Positions 48,813 to 57,720 are shown, numbered from the stretch's first letter. The stretch is 64,000 nucleotides of DNA from Bacteroidales bacterium (GCA_023229135.1 JALNZT010000021.1:7487-71486); one strand, 5' to 3'. Notes: generated by a model not told the origin, from the sequence alone. A program made the numbers and translations.

Positions 48813-49340
48813 TTATTTTGTTGGATTCGTGCTTTGTTTAATTAACTGCTCATCAATAATTTGACGATACATTTCTTCGGTCAATGCGCCAGCTTGCATC
48901 ATCGGCTGTCCGTCAACAGGTGTAAACAATACCGATGGAATACTCTGAACCTGAAACACAGCCGCAAGCTTTTGCTGGTTGTCCACGTCAATCTTATAGA
49001 TAATGAGTTTGCCTTCGTATTCTTTGGCTAACTTTTCCATGATGGGTGCTATTTTGCGACAAGGCGCACACCAATCGGCGTAGAAGTCAATAACGGCCGG
49101 AAGCTCACCTTCGTAAACCCAGTTTTGTGGGTTTTCTTCAAAGTTCCACACTTTTTCTACAAAAGTTTCGTAGGTGAGATGGATGGGTTTACCAGCAGTA
49201 TTTTCTTCAGAATTAAGGCCGGATTTTTCCATGTTGAGCGTTTCGCCGTCGTTGGTTTGCTTTCCGGTAGTACTGTTGCAAGCCGTTGCCAGCATGAAAA
49301 CGCTTGCCAGTAAGACTATAGATTTTTTAATCATATTCAA
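48813..49340 (-). CDS. lipid-anchored thioredoxin
   Basis: A 175-aa thioredoxin with a lipoprotein signal: IKKSIVLLASVFMLATAC, lipobox Cys near residue 21. After a linker of about 40 residues comes the thioredoxin fold with DFYADWCAPCRKIAP and cis-Pro QSIPSVLF. It would work in the periplasm, whereas its neighbour TrxA is cytoplasmic. ATG at 49334 (two codons later) is an equally good start. It is upstream of trxA and cotranscribed. Confidence 0.9.
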   Translation of the reverse strand: MNMIKKSIVLLASVFMLATACNSTTGKQTNDGETLNMEKSGLNSEENTAGKPIHLTYETFVEKVWNFEENPQNWVYEGELPAVIDFYADWCAPCRKIAPIMEKLAKEYEGKLIIYKIDVDNQQKLAAVFQVQSIPSVLFTPVDGQPMMQAGALTEEMYRQIIDEQLIKQSTNPTK

Positions 49341-49420
49341 TTTGGGGTTAATGTGATTTTAAATTCTGTGCAAAAATATACAATTTTGTTTTAAATCGCT
49401 TAAACATCACTAATTTTTTG

Positions 49421-49428
49421 TACATTTG
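49421..49428 (+). promoter_or_regulatory. -7 element and leader hairpin of the zinc-ribbon gene
   Basis: TACATTTG, about 106 bases before the ATG at 49534. In the long leader a hairpin CGGTCTG (49459-49465) with CAGACCG (49478-49484) is seen. No -33 TTG at the usual spacing. Confidence 0.4.
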
Positions 49429-49533
49429 CTTTCAAAGACTGTTCCAAAAAAATAAATTCGGTCTGTTTCTTGTTTCTCAGACCGGAAGAAAATTAATAAA
49501 ATCACAAATATTCTTGAAAGATAAAAGTTTAAG

Positions 49534-49974
49534 ATGACCCAAAAAATTGCTGAAGCTTTGCCGCTACCAAATGAAAATTTAGCTACTGAAAGCCGCATCC
49601 TGGAGGCACTTGCTGCCTATAAATGGCGTGATGGCTACGTTTGTCGCAAGTGTGGGCATGATCGTTTTTGCCATGGAAAAAAGCCCTTTTCACGCCGGTG
49701 TACCAAATGTAAATCTGAGGAATCAGCAACTTCACATACCATTTTTCATCGCTGTAAAATTCCTTTGACAGAAGCTGTCAGACTGGCCGAAATGGTCTGC
49801 AAACAGCCGGATGTGTCATCTTATGAAATCAGCCGGGTTTTCGATAAGCGCCAAATGACTTGCTGGAAATTTAAAACCCGCATCACTGAATGCCTTGAAG
49901 ACACAGAGAAAGCACGGCTTTTAAAACTCCTTATCAAAGAATTACCCAAACAAACAAAAGCCGTTAGTACTTAA
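49534..49974 (+). CDS. stand-alone IS1595-type zinc-ribbon protein
   Basis: A 146-aa protein corresponding to the N-terminal zinc-ribbon of IS1595/ISXO2 transposases: KWRDGYVCRKCGHDRF, CTKCKSEESATSHTIFH with two CxxC pairs, then RCKIPLTEAVRLAEMV. The DDE catalytic domain that should follow is absent and the frame closes properly. Such short proteins occur in many Bacteroidota; they may be domesticated DNA-binding proteins or remnants. No inverted repeats or target duplication were seen around it. Confidence 0.75.
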   Translation: MTQKIAEALPLPNENLATESRILEALAAYKWRDGYVCRKCGHDRFCHGKKPFSRRCTKCKSEESATSHTIFHRCKIPLTEAVRLAEMVCKQPDVSSYEISRVFDKRQMTCWKFKTRITECLEDTEKARLLKLLIKELPKQTKAVST

Positions 49975-50035
49975 AATTGGCAGGCAGTCTTTCCCACATT
50001 CCTATTCGTTGCAAACAATTTATAGCCTTAAATGC

Positions 50036-50066
50036 CTTGTTAACTGCTGCGAAAGCACTACTTTTG
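50036..50066 (+). promoter_or_regulatory. promoter of hutI (-33 CTTG, -7 TACTTTTG)
   Basis: CTTG at 50036-50039 and TACTTTTG at 50059-50066 with the ideal 19-nt spacing. The initiation point would be about 24 bases before the ATG at 50096. It shows that the longer reading from 50009 is not the gene start. Confidence 0.75.
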
Positions 50067-50095
50067 TGCAGTTTAAATCAAAAAAATCAAGGCTT

Positions 50096-51346
50096 ATGTT
50101 ATTGCTGCATTCAATTAAGGAACTTATTGGTATTGAGGAAGATGGTCGACTCCTTCTGCGTGGAAAAGAAATGTCGGAAGTGCAAACTATTCGGGAAGCA
50201 TTTCTCTTAATAGAAGGTGACAAAATTACTGACTATGGCAAAATGACAGCAGAACGCTTCTCTGCGTTAAAGGCCCGCATTCCTGCCAAAGATCAAATTG
50301 ACGCTGCCGGAAAACTTGTGATGCCGGCCTTTTGCGACAGCCATACACACCTTGTTTATCCCGCCTCGCGCGAAATCGAATATATCGACAAAATTAAGGG
50401 CCTCAGCTACGAGGAAATTGCTAAAAGGGGAGGAGGAATCTTGAACTCGGCCAGACGTATGCAGGAAGTTTCTGAAGATGAACTTTACCAAAGCGCCCTG
50501 GAACGCCTGGATGAAATTACTAAAATGGGAACCGGTGCGGTGGAAATTAAGAGTGGCTACGGCCTCACCACCGAATCCGAGTTGAAGATGCTTCGCGTAA
50601 TTAAAAGACTGAAAGCCAATTCGCCATTGGAGATTAAATCCTCTTTTTTGGGTGCGCATGCCGTTCCTATGGAATACCGTGGCAGGCAATCGGACTATGT
50701 GGATTTGGTCATCAACGAAATGATTCCGATGGTAGCCGCCGAAGACCTTGCTGATTATATTGATGTGTTCTGCGACAAAGGATTTTTCACGGTTGAAGAT
50801 ACCGATCGCATCTTAAATGCCGGCATGAAATACGGCCTGCAACCAAAAATTCATGCCAATGAGTTAGATTATTCAGGTGGAATTCAGGTGGGTGTGAAAT
50901 ATAATGCGATATCGGTTGATCATCTTGAATTTACTGGCGATGCAGAAATTGAAGCTTTGCTGAATTCAGATACCATGCCGACCATTTTGCCGGGAGCAGC
51001 ATTTTTCTTAAATATGGTGTATGCACCCGCGCGAAAAATGATTAACGCCGGCTTGCCCGTGGCGATGGCCTCCGACTTTAATCCCGGCTCATCACCTTCG
51101 GGCAATATGCAACTCATCCTTTCCATGGCAAGTATTTTATACCGTCTCACACCCGAAGAAGGATTGAATGCCTGCACTTTAAATAGTGCCTACGCAATGG
51201 GAATCAGTGACATAGCCGGAAGCATTACCATAGGCAAACTGGCAAATCTACTTATTACCAACCCTATGGATAGCCTGGCTTATATGCCCTATTATTATGG
51301 TGTTAATAAGGTGAATCAGATGATCATCAAAGGTAAATTGCAGTAA
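50096..51346 (+). CDS. hutI: imidazolonepropionase
   Basis: Third enzyme of histidine degradation: hydrolyses imidazolone propionate to formiminoglutamate. About 416 aa, amidohydrolase fold. Metal site HTHL in FCDSHTHLVYPASRE near residue 82; further ligands in FLGAHAVPMEYRGR, KIHANELDYSGG and SDFNPGSSPSGNM, which are hallmarks of HutI. The next enzyme, fused FTCD, follows 130 bases downstream; hutH and hutU are not in the window. The start at 50096 follows a promoter and gives the usual N-terminus. Confidence 0.93.
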   Translation: MLLLHSIKELIGIEEDGRLLLRGKEMSEVQTIREAFLLIEGDKITDYGKMTAERFSALKARIPAKDQIDAAGKLVMPAFCDSHTHLVYPASREIEYIDKIKGLSYEEIAKRGGGILNSARRMQEVSEDELYQSALERLDEITKMGTGAVEIKSGYGLTTESELKMLRVIKRLKANSPLEIKSSFLGAHAVPMEYRGRQSDYVDLVINEMIPMVAAEDLADYIDVFCDKGFFTVEDTDRILNAGMKYGLQPKIHANELDYSGGIQVGVKYNAISVDHLEFTGDAEIEALLNSDTMPTILPGAAFFLNMVYAPARKMINAGLPVAMASDFNPGSSPSGNMQLILSMASILYRLTPEEGLNACTLNSAYAMGISDIAGSITIGKLANLLITNPMDSLAYMPYYYGVNKVNQMIIKGKLQ

Positions 51347-51476
51347 AAAATTTGAACGGTCTTTGAAAGAAAGCCTTGTCTTCGACCTTTTCTTATCAAA
51401 GCCATAGAAATAAGGAGTTTTCTTGCTAAACAGTAAAATAGGATTGAAAAATCAATAATTATAAAAATTTGGAAAT

Positions 51477-53171
51477 ATGAAAAAACTTATCGAATGCGTA
51501 CCAAATTTCAGCGAGGGCGTGGATATGCAAATCATAAAACAAATCACTGATCAAATTGAATCGGTTGAAGGTGTTAGCCTGCTCGATGTTGATCCGGGAG
51601 TTGCTACCAACAGAACGGTTGTAACGATGGTTGGCACGCCCGACGAGGTGATTGAAGCTGCCTTTTTAGCCGTGAAAAAAGCCTCGGAAATCATTGATAT
51701 GCGTAAGCACAAAGGCGAACATCCGCGCATGGGTGCTACAGACGTTTGTCCTTTGATTCCGGTGGCGAATATCACTATGGAAGAAACCGTAGAATATGCC
51801 CGGAAACTTGCTGAAAGAATTGGTAATGAGTTAGATGTATCGGTCTATTGTTACGAAAATGCAGCTTTAAAACCAGAGCGCCGTAACCTGGCAAACTGTC
51901 GCGCTGGCGAATATGAAGGTCTTGCCGAGAAGTTTAGCAAACCGGAATGGAAACCGGATTTTGGACCTGCAAAATTAAATGCCAAAGCTGGAGCTACCGC
52001 TGTTGGTGCCCGCGATTTTTTAGTCGCTTTTAACGTAAACCTCAACACAACATCCACCAGAAGAGCCAATTCCATTGCCTTTGATGTGCGTGAGCGTGGT
52101 CGCGTTAAACGGGAAGGAAACCCCATCACCGGAAAAATTGTAAAAGATGAAAATGGCAGTCCCGTTCATATCCCTGGCAGCTTAAAAGCCGTGAAAGCCA
52201 TTGGCTGGTTTATCGAAGAATATGGCGTGGCACAAATTTCTATGAACCTCACCAATGTCAGCATAACGCCTGTTCATATCGCTTTTGACGAGGTGTGCCG
52301 CAAGGCTGATGCACGTGGCATTCGCGTTACAGGCTCCGAATTGGTTGGGCTTATTCCACTAAAAGCCATGATTGATGCCGGAAAATATTTCCTGACCAAA
52401 CAGCAACGTTCGCTTGGCGTTGATGATGCTGAGCTGATAAAAATTGCCATCAAGTCGATGGGATTAGATGAGCTGAAGCCTTTTGTTCCGGAAGAAAAAA
52501 TCATTGAGTACAAAATGGCAGCTGCCGATAAGCAGAGGTTGCTTGTAAAAATGACTGCCACGGGTTTTGCCAATGAAACAGCTTCTGAAACGCCTACTCC
52601 AGGTGGTGGATCCGTTTCAGCTTATCTCGGTGCTTTGGGTGCCTCATTGGGAACAATGGTGGCCAACCTCTCAGCACATAAGCGTGGCTGGGACGAGCGT
52701 TGGGAGTTTTTCTCTGAGTGGGCCGAAAAGGGGCAAATAATCAAAGACAGATTACTTTATTTAGTTGATGAAGATACCCGCGCCTACAATAAAATCATAG
52801 ACGCTTTTGGCTTGCCCAAGAAAACGGAAGCTGACAAAGCAGTCAGAAAACAAGCTATAGAAGATGCTTCAAAATATGCCATCGAGATACCTTTTAAGGT
52901 GATGGAAGTGAGTCTGCAGTCAATGGACCTGATTGAAGCCATGGCTAAAGAAGGAAATCCAAATTCTGTTTCAGATGCCGGCGTAGGTGCAGTTTGTGCC
53001 CGGGCAGCCGTGATGGGCTCCTATCTCAATGTGCAAATTAATGCTGCCGGTATTGATGATAAAGCGTTTGCCAAGAAAAAAGTTGAGGCTGGCGAAAAAA
53101 TTATGGCAGCAGCCATTGAGCGTGAGCAGCTGGTATTGAAACAGGTGTACAAAGTGATTAACAAGGATTGA
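51477..53171 (+). CDS. ftcD: bifunctional glutamate formimidoyltransferase / formimidotetrahydrofolate cyclodeaminase
   Basis: A 564-aa fusion in the same order as the animal enzyme. The N-terminal formiminotransferase (about 1-330) opens ECVPNFSEGVD and contains HKGEHPRMGATDVCPL; the C-terminal cyclodeaminase (about 350-564) contains SETPTPGGGSVSAYLG and a four-helix bundle. It transfers the formimino group from FIGLU to tetrahydrofolate and makes methenyl-THF plus ammonia. It follows hutI, which makes its substrate. marC starts 4 bases after the stop. Confidence 0.95.
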   Translation: MKKLIECVPNFSEGVDMQIIKQITDQIESVEGVSLLDVDPGVATNRTVVTMVGTPDEVIEAAFLAVKKASEIIDMRKHKGEHPRMGATDVCPLIPVANITMEETVEYARKLAERIGNELDVSVYCYENAALKPERRNLANCRAGEYEGLAEKFSKPEWKPDFGPAKLNAKAGATAVGARDFLVAFNVNLNTTSTRRANSIAFDVRERGRVKREGNPITGKIVKDENGSPVHIPGSLKAVKAIGWFIEEYGVAQISMNLTNVSITPVHIAFDEVCRKADARGIRVTGSELVGLIPLKAMIDAGKYFLTKQQRSLGVDDAELIKIAIKSMGLDELKPFVPEEKIIEYKMAAADKQRLLVKMTATGFANETASETPTPGGGSVSAYLGALGASLGTMVANLSAHKRGWDERWEFFSEWAEKGQIIKDRLLYLVDEDTRAYNKIIDAFGLPKKTEADKAVRKQAIEDASKYAIEIPFKVMEVSLQSMDLIEAMAKEGNPNSVSDAGVGAVCARAAVMGSYLNVQINAAGIDDKAFAKKKVEAGEKIMAAAIEREQLVLKQVYKVINKD

Positions 53172-53175
53172 TAAA

Positions 53176-53817
53176 GTGGAAACAGCCAATTATTTTACGC
53201 TGCTCTTGCTGTATATGACGTCTTTCATTACGCTGATGAACCCTTTGGGAATCTTGCCGGTCTTTTTAACGATGACCAGCGAACTAGATAAAAAAGGCAG
53301 GCAGCGGACAGCGATAAAATCATTGATAACAGCATTTTTCACCCTCATAGCTTTTGCTTTTGGGGGTCAAATGCTGTTTAACTTCTTTGGTATTTCGGTC
53401 GCCGGACTAAAAGTTGTGGGTGGTGTTTTGTTCTTTATACTGGGTTATGAGATGCTCAACGCACGCCTGAGTAGGATAAGATTGACGCCGGAAGAGGTGA
53501 AATCCTATGAAAATGATGTGTCAATCACCCCTTTGGGAATTCCGATGATTGCCGGCCCGGGCTCAATTACTAACGCTATCATTTTAATGGATCAAAGCAC
53601 GACTGTTGTCGAGAGGTCTGTTCTTATTGCCTCAATTTTTGCAGTTTGCCTGATAATTCTGATAATTTTATTGAGTGGCAACTCCATAATGAAAGTGCTG
53701 GGTGATACCGGAAATAAAGTCCTGATGAAGTTAATGGGACTAATTGTAATGGTGTTGGCTGTTGAATTTTTCTTCACAGGAATTACGCCTTATATGAAAA
53801 CGATTTTCAATCTTTAA
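53176..53817 (+). CDS. MarC-family integral membrane protein
   Basis: A 213-aa protein with six predicted membrane helices in the MarC/YchE pattern: TSFITLMNPLGILPVFLTM at the N-terminus, GVLFFILGYEMLNARLSR in the middle and the conserved GIPMIAGPGSITNAIIL before the last helices. The start is a GTG at 53176, 4 bases after ftcD; the next ATG (53215) would remove part of the first helix. The family function is not settled; it was once linked to multiple antibiotic resistance. Confidence 0.88.
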   Translation: METANYFTLLLLYMTSFITLMNPLGILPVFLTMTSELDKKGRQRTAIKSLITAFFTLIAFAFGGQMLFNFFGISVAGLKVVGGVLFFILGYEMLNARLSRIRLTPEEVKSYENDVSITPLGIPMIAGPGSITNAIILMDQSTTVVERSVLIASIFAVCLIILIILLSGNSIMKVLGDTGNKVLMKLMGLIVMVLAVEFFFTGITPYMKTIFNL

Positions 53818-53858
53818 AGAAAAAGAGAGAAATAATAGGATAATAGAAAGAAAATGGA

Positions 53859-53866
53859 TACTTTTG
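53859..53866 (+). promoter_or_regulatory. -7 element of the rpmG operon
   Basis: TACTTTTG, 28 bases before the rpmG ATG at 53895. The -33 position (TAGG) does not match TTG. Confidence 0.5.
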
Positions 53867-53894
53867 CCGTCCGAAATTTTGAAAGAAAAGAAAC

Positions 53895-54083
53895 ATGGCC
53901 AAGAAAAGTAAAGACGCTAGAGTGCAGGTAATTTTAGAATGCACTGAGCACAAAACCAGCGGAATGCCTGGTACGTCAAGGTATATCTCTACAAAGAATA
54001 AGAAGAATACGCCTGAGCGTTTGGAAATAAAAAAGTATAACCCGATTCTCAAAAAGATGACGGTGCATAAAGAAATTAAATAA
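53895..54083 (+). CDS. rpmG: 50S ribosomal protein L33
   Basis: A 62-aa basic protein with the L33 pattern: RVQVILECTEHK, TSRYISTKNKKNTPERLE, KKYNPILKKMTVHKEIK. Only one cysteine of the zinc-ribbon type is left, so it is the zinc-free (C-) form. The DUF4295 gene follows 8 bases later, then a terminator and ftsY, the arrangement common in Bacteroidota. rpmB, often upstream, is not here. Confidence 0.95.
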   Translation: MAKKSKDARVQVILECTEHKTSGMPGTSRYISTKNKKNTPERLEIKKYNPILKKMTVHKEIK

Positions 54084-54091
54084 TTTGAGTT

Positions 54092-54247
54092 ATGGCAAAG
54101 AAAGTAGTTGCGACCCTTCAGTCTTCCAGCGGAAAAGAATACGCGAAAGTTATTAGAATGACCAAATCACCTAAATCAGGTGCTTATGCCTTTTCGGAAA
54201 CTACGGTTCCTAATGAAAAGGTTCAGGAATTTCTGAGCAAAAGATAA
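54092..54247 (+). CDS. DUF4295-family small basic protein
   Basis: A 51-aa lysine-rich protein: MAKKVVATLQSSSGKEYAK, VIRMTKSPKSGAYAFSE, then VPNEKVQEFLSKR. It is a Bacteroidota-specific protein regularly encoded between rpmG and ftsY. Size, charge and position argue for a ribosomal role; I believe it may be the Bacteroidota-specific large-subunit protein called bL38, but that identity is from memory. It is followed by a terminator. Confidence 0.85.
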   Translation: MAKKVVATLQSSSGKEYAKVIRMTKSPKSGAYAFSETTVPNEKVQEFLSKR

Positions 54248-54271
54248 TGATACCATTTTAACGATGAATGG

Positions 54272-54305
54272 AGCTTTTCCGATTTTTTATTGGAAGAGCT
54301 TTTTT
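54272..54305 (+). terminator. Rho-independent terminator between the DUF4295 gene and ftsY
   Basis: AGCTTTTCC (54272-54280) pairs with GGAAGAGCT (54292-54300) with one G-U pair, 11-nt loop, followed by T5. It ends the rpmG transcript or attenuates ftsY. It also shows that the ftsY reading from 54290 is too long. Confidence 0.75.
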
Positions 54306-54322
54306 CGTATAAAATAATGCGC

Positions 54323-55273
54323 ATGGGACTATTCTCCTTTTTCTCCAAAGAAAAAAAACAAGATCTTGATAAAGGGCTTGAAAAAACACGCGAAAATGTT
54401 TTTGGAAAACTCTCAAAAGCTATCGTTGGGAAATCGAAGGTAGATGATGAGGTACTCGATAATCTCGAAGAGATTTTGGTAACTTCTGATGTGGGTGTAC
54501 ATACTACACTCAAAATCATCGAACGGATTGAAGCCCGGGTCTCTAAAGATAAATATTTGGGAACAAGCGAACTAAACCGTATCTTGAAAGAAGAAATTGT
54601 CGCGCTGCTTCAGGAGAACAATTCCAGCGATCAGACGGATTTTGCTTTACCTGAAACCAAAAAACCTTATGTTATTATGGTGGTCGGCGTGAATGGCGTG
54701 GGCAAAACTACCACCATTGGTAAGCTGGCCTACAATTTTAAAAAAGAAGGTAAAAAAGTTATTTTGGGTGCCGCCGATACCTTCCGTGCTGCCGCTGTTG
54801 ATCAGCTAAAAATTTGGGGACAACGTGTTGATGTTCCTGTAATTTCGCAAGGCATGGGAGCCGATCCGGCTTCGGTAGCTTATGATACCGTAGCTTCTGC
54901 AGTGAGCCAACAGGCTGATGTGGTGATAATTGACACTGCCGGCCGCTTGCACAACAAAGTTAATTTGATGAAGGAGCTCACCAAAATAAAAATGGTGATG
55001 CAAAAGGTTGTTCCTGATGCACCGCACGAAATTTTATTGGTACTCGATGCTTCAACCGGTCAAAATGCTATTGAGCAGGCCAAACAATTTACCGCCTCCA
55101 CCGAAGTGAATGCCCTGGCACTTACCAAACTCGACGGCACAGCTAAAGGCGGTGTGGTGATCGGGATTTCTGATCAGTTTAAAATCCCGGTGAAATACAT
55201 TGGCATTGGCGAACGCATGGAAGACTTACAAGTTTTTAATCGAGCAGCCTTTGTTGAAAGCCTTTTCAACTAG
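54323..55273 (+). CDS. ftsY: signal recognition particle receptor FtsY
   Basis: SRP-family GTPase that docks ribosome-SRP complexes at the membrane. About 316 aa from ATG 54323 (54317 is an alternative). It has the short acidic/basic N-terminus of Bacteroidota FtsY, then the NG domain: VVGVNGVGKTTTIGKLA (G1), DTFRAAAVDQL, DTAGRLHN (G3), and TKLDGTAKGG (G4). rimO begins 6 bases after the stop. Confidence 0.96.
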   Translation: MGLFSFFSKEKKQDLDKGLEKTRENVFGKLSKAIVGKSKVDDEVLDNLEEILVTSDVGVHTTLKIIERIEARVSKDKYLGTSELNRILKEEIVALLQENNSSDQTDFALPETKKPYVIMVVGVNGVGKTTTIGKLAYNFKKEGKKVILGAADTFRAAAVDQLKIWGQRVDVPVISQGMGADPASVAYDTVASAVSQQADVVIIDTAGRLHNKVNLMKELTKIKMVMQKVVPDAPHEILLVLDASTGQNAIEQAKQFTASTEVNALALTKLDGTAKGGVVIGISDQFKIPVKYIGIGERMEDLQVFNRAAFVESLFN

Positions 55274-55279
55274 CTCTAC

Positions 55280-56584
55280 TTGAAAAAGGAAAGTATAAAT
55301 ATTGTAACGCTGGGCTGCTCCAAAAATAAAGTGGACTCAGAACACCTGGCAGCACTTATCCCGACAGATACTTTCCAGCTGACGCACGACAGCGAAAAGC
55401 AATCAGAAATTGTTGTCATAAATACCTGTGGTTTTATTGGCGATGCAAAGGAGGAGTCTATTGATATGATTTTAGCTTTTGCAGAAGCAAGGAAAAGGGG
55501 ACAGGTAAAACAGCTTTTTGTGATGGGCTGCCTTTCGCAGCGGTATAAAAAATCCTTGCAGGACGAAATTCATGAAGTGGATGCTTTTTTTGGTGTTGAC
55601 CAAATTGATGAGGTGGCATCGGCTATTCTCCAACGCAAAACCGAAAAAATCCCCGCCTATTACCAGCGATCACTTTCTACTCCGGCACATTACGCCTACC
55701 TGAAAATCTCGGAAGGCTGCGACCGCTCCTGCTCGTTTTGTGCCATCCCGCTTATCCGTGGAAAACATATTTCGGTGCCACAAGAAGTCTTGCTGAAAGA
55801 AGCTCAATTGCTAGCAAATAAAGGAGTTAAAGAATTAATACTGATAGCTCAGGACTTAACTTATTATGGTATTGACCTTACCGGGAAACGTGAAATTACA
55901 ACCTTGATTGAAGCTTTAAGCCAAATTGAAGGTATTGAATGGATCAGAATTCAATATACCTATCCGGCGGGTTTTCCCAAAGACCTGATCAGCCTGATGG
56001 TGAATAATCCAAAAGTGTGTAACTATATCGATATGCCTTTGCAACATATTAATGATCAGTTGCTTAAAAGTATGAAACGGGGGCTTGATGGTGGTAAAAC
56101 ACGCGATTTAGTACGTTCGCTACGAGATGAAATTCCGGATTTGGCTTTTAGAACAGCTTTTATTGTTGGCTATCCGGGCGAAACAGATGAGATGTTTGAG
56201 GAGCTGTGCGATTTTGTGAGAGAAATGAAATTCGAGCGGCTCGGCGTTTTTACCTATTCCGCCGAAGAAGATACTTCCGCTTTTGAGCTTGGTGATCTCA
56301 TTTCTGAAGCGGTGAAGCAGGAACGGATGGAGCGTTTGATGGAAATTCAGCAGTCGATTTCGCTTGAAATCAATGCAAAAAAAGTAGGGAAAACAATGAA
56401 AGTATTGGTTGACAGGCTTGAAAATGGTTTTTATGTAGGCCGCACCCAATATGATTCTCCTGAGGTTGACAATGAAGTATTGATTGAGGTCAATAGAACT
56501 TCGGAGTTGATGATTGGCAATTTTTATGCTGCAAAAATTACTGAGGCTGACTTTTTTGATTTGTACGCAGAAGTCATAGAATAA
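55280..56584 (+). CDS. rimO: ribosomal protein S12 methylthiotransferase RimO
   Basis: Radical-SAM enzyme that methylthiolates an aspartate of ribosomal protein S12. 434 aa. N-terminal UPF0004 domain with LGCSKNKVDSEHL and further cluster cysteines in INTCGFIGDAKEE and MGCLSQR; radical SAM CxxxCxxC in EGCDRSCSFCAIPLIRG near residue 147; C-terminal TRAM domain. The TTG at 55280, 6 bases after ftsY, is the start; there is no ATG that keeps the N-terminal cluster motif. Probably cotranscribed with ftsY. Confidence 0.95.
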   Translation: MKKESINIVTLGCSKNKVDSEHLAALIPTDTFQLTHDSEKQSEIVVINTCGFIGDAKEESIDMILAFAEARKRGQVKQLFVMGCLSQRYKKSLQDEIHEVDAFFGVDQIDEVASAILQRKTEKIPAYYQRSLSTPAHYAYLKISEGCDRSCSFCAIPLIRGKHISVPQEVLLKEAQLLANKGVKELILIAQDLTYYGIDLTGKREITTLIEALSQIEGIEWIRIQYTYPAGFPKDLISLMVNNPKVCNYIDMPLQHINDQLLKSMKRGLDGGKTRDLVRSLRDEIPDLAFRTAFIVGYPGETDEMFEELCDFVREMKFERLGVFTYSAEEDTSAFELGDLISEAVKQERMERLMEIQQSISLEINAKKVGKTMKVLVDRLENGFYVGRTQYDSPEVDNEVLIEVNRTSELMIGNFYAAKITEADFFDLYAEVIE

Positions 56585-56739
56585 ATCCGATTGTTTTTGT
56601 TTTTTCAATGTCGGTGCGAACTTGCTTCTTGTCATTTTAAAAATGCATTAAACTCAGATATCCTGACCCATTATCAGATAATCAGTCTGCTAACAGTTTT
56701 TGTTCGTAAAATGGAATTGTCGCTGATAGTAAAAATTAG

Positions 56740-56913
56740 CAGGTTTGGATTGAAGATATTATTTCGCTTTTTCTTGACAAAAAGCTAGTAAAAGTCAACG
56801 ATCACGTGTTGTTCAAAGGTTTTGACCTCCTAAATCGTAATGGTGAAAGTAAATATGAAAATGTTGGTGAAGTAAACAAAGCAAGATTTTCGTTTCTATA
56901 TTCGATCTTTTGA
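56740..56913 (+). pseudogene. possible gene remnant
   Basis: 57 codons open between TAG and TGA with no ATG. The translation has protein-like composition (QVWIEDIISLFLDKK, LVKVNDHVLFKGFDLL, NVGEVNKARFSF) but I cannot assign a family. It could be a piece of a decayed gene or chance. Confidence 0.25.
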
Positions 56914-57100
56914 AGTCCTGAGGGGACGTTCAAAAGTCTGCATTCACGATTTGCTTTACATTTCATCGTCCGAAGATGTGAGGCAGAATTGGCAGGTGCA
57001 GACGGTTTTCGTAAGTAGTCTCATCTTTTAAGGACAAAACTACCCGATAATTCCACGAAGCCGCGTTAACTGTTGGGGCTTCGTAGAAGGGAACGAGCTG

Positions 57101-57127
57101 CTGCCAGTCAGGGTGCGACTATCTTGC
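57101..57127. repeat. solitary copy of the palindromic repeat right arm
   Basis: CTGCCAGTCAGGGTGCGACT followed by ATCTTGC is identical to the repeat arms in the arrays at 32.3 and 33.8 kb, 23 kb away. It shows that the unit is dispersed. Confidence 0.85.
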
Positions 57128-57679
57128 TACTGATTATTCAATCTATGAAATAATACAGATTTTAAGTGTTTCCGCTTTCGATAAAACCCCTATTCGCAAT
57201 CTAATTACCATGTCTAAGGTAAATCAACCTATCAAAGAACTTCAATACAATTTATTTGATGATGATATACATAAATGTTAACGCACCATTGGTGAAACAT
57301 TATCAAGAATTGGGTTCATTTATAAGAAGTGATAGTTTTCCTAATAGACAAAATCCCGTTATACTTTTTTATAGAGCCTTTAAACACTTGCCTAAGGACA
57401 AAAACCTTTCCTTTCTTATCCGAAATCGGATAGCGTATCGCTTTTCGGATAGCTTACGTTTTTGTAAAACAAGCATGCTTTAAATTTAATTGTCTTATAA
57501 TCAATACATTAAACATATCGACAGAAGCTATTAACATTTCATTAACAACGGAAATTTTACAAGTAGTTGAATTAAAGTGCTATACAAAACATGGCACACA
57601 GTTTGAAAATAGATAGACAGGTTTTTATCAGATACAATCACAACGGAATTCGATTGTTATTTGGTTTTGGTTGATTATT

Positions 57680-57717
57680 AGATCCGGTTGTTTTCCCCAC
57701 GATCGGATCTTTTTTTG
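57680..57717 (+). terminator. orphan Rho-independent terminator
   Basis: AGATCCG (57680-57686) and CGGATCT (57704-57710) with a 17-nt loop, followed by a run of T (8 counting the last stem base). It is oriented on the plus strand, yet the nearest plus-strand gene ends 1.1 kb upstream; it may close a small RNA or a short unrecognised transcript. Confidence 0.75.
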
Positions 57718-57720
57718 TGG

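Larger units (their letters stand above)
56585..57679. other. 1.1-kb intergenic region with degenerate coding remnants
   Basis: No intact gene. Three traces are seen: an open frame without start at 56740-56913, a 23-codon frame at 57210-57281 starting MSKVNQPIKELQYNLF, and a 75-codon frame at 57256-57483 with no recognisable family. A single copy of the palindromic repeat half (57101-57127) and an orphan terminator (57680-57717) lie in it. The region probably represents a site of old insertions. Confidence 0.6.

Noticed and set aside
57256..57483. 75-codon frame in the rimO-thioesterase gap as a gene
   Set aside because: No recognisable family, no promoter, and the surrounding gap shows signs of decay; kept only as part of the intergenic description.
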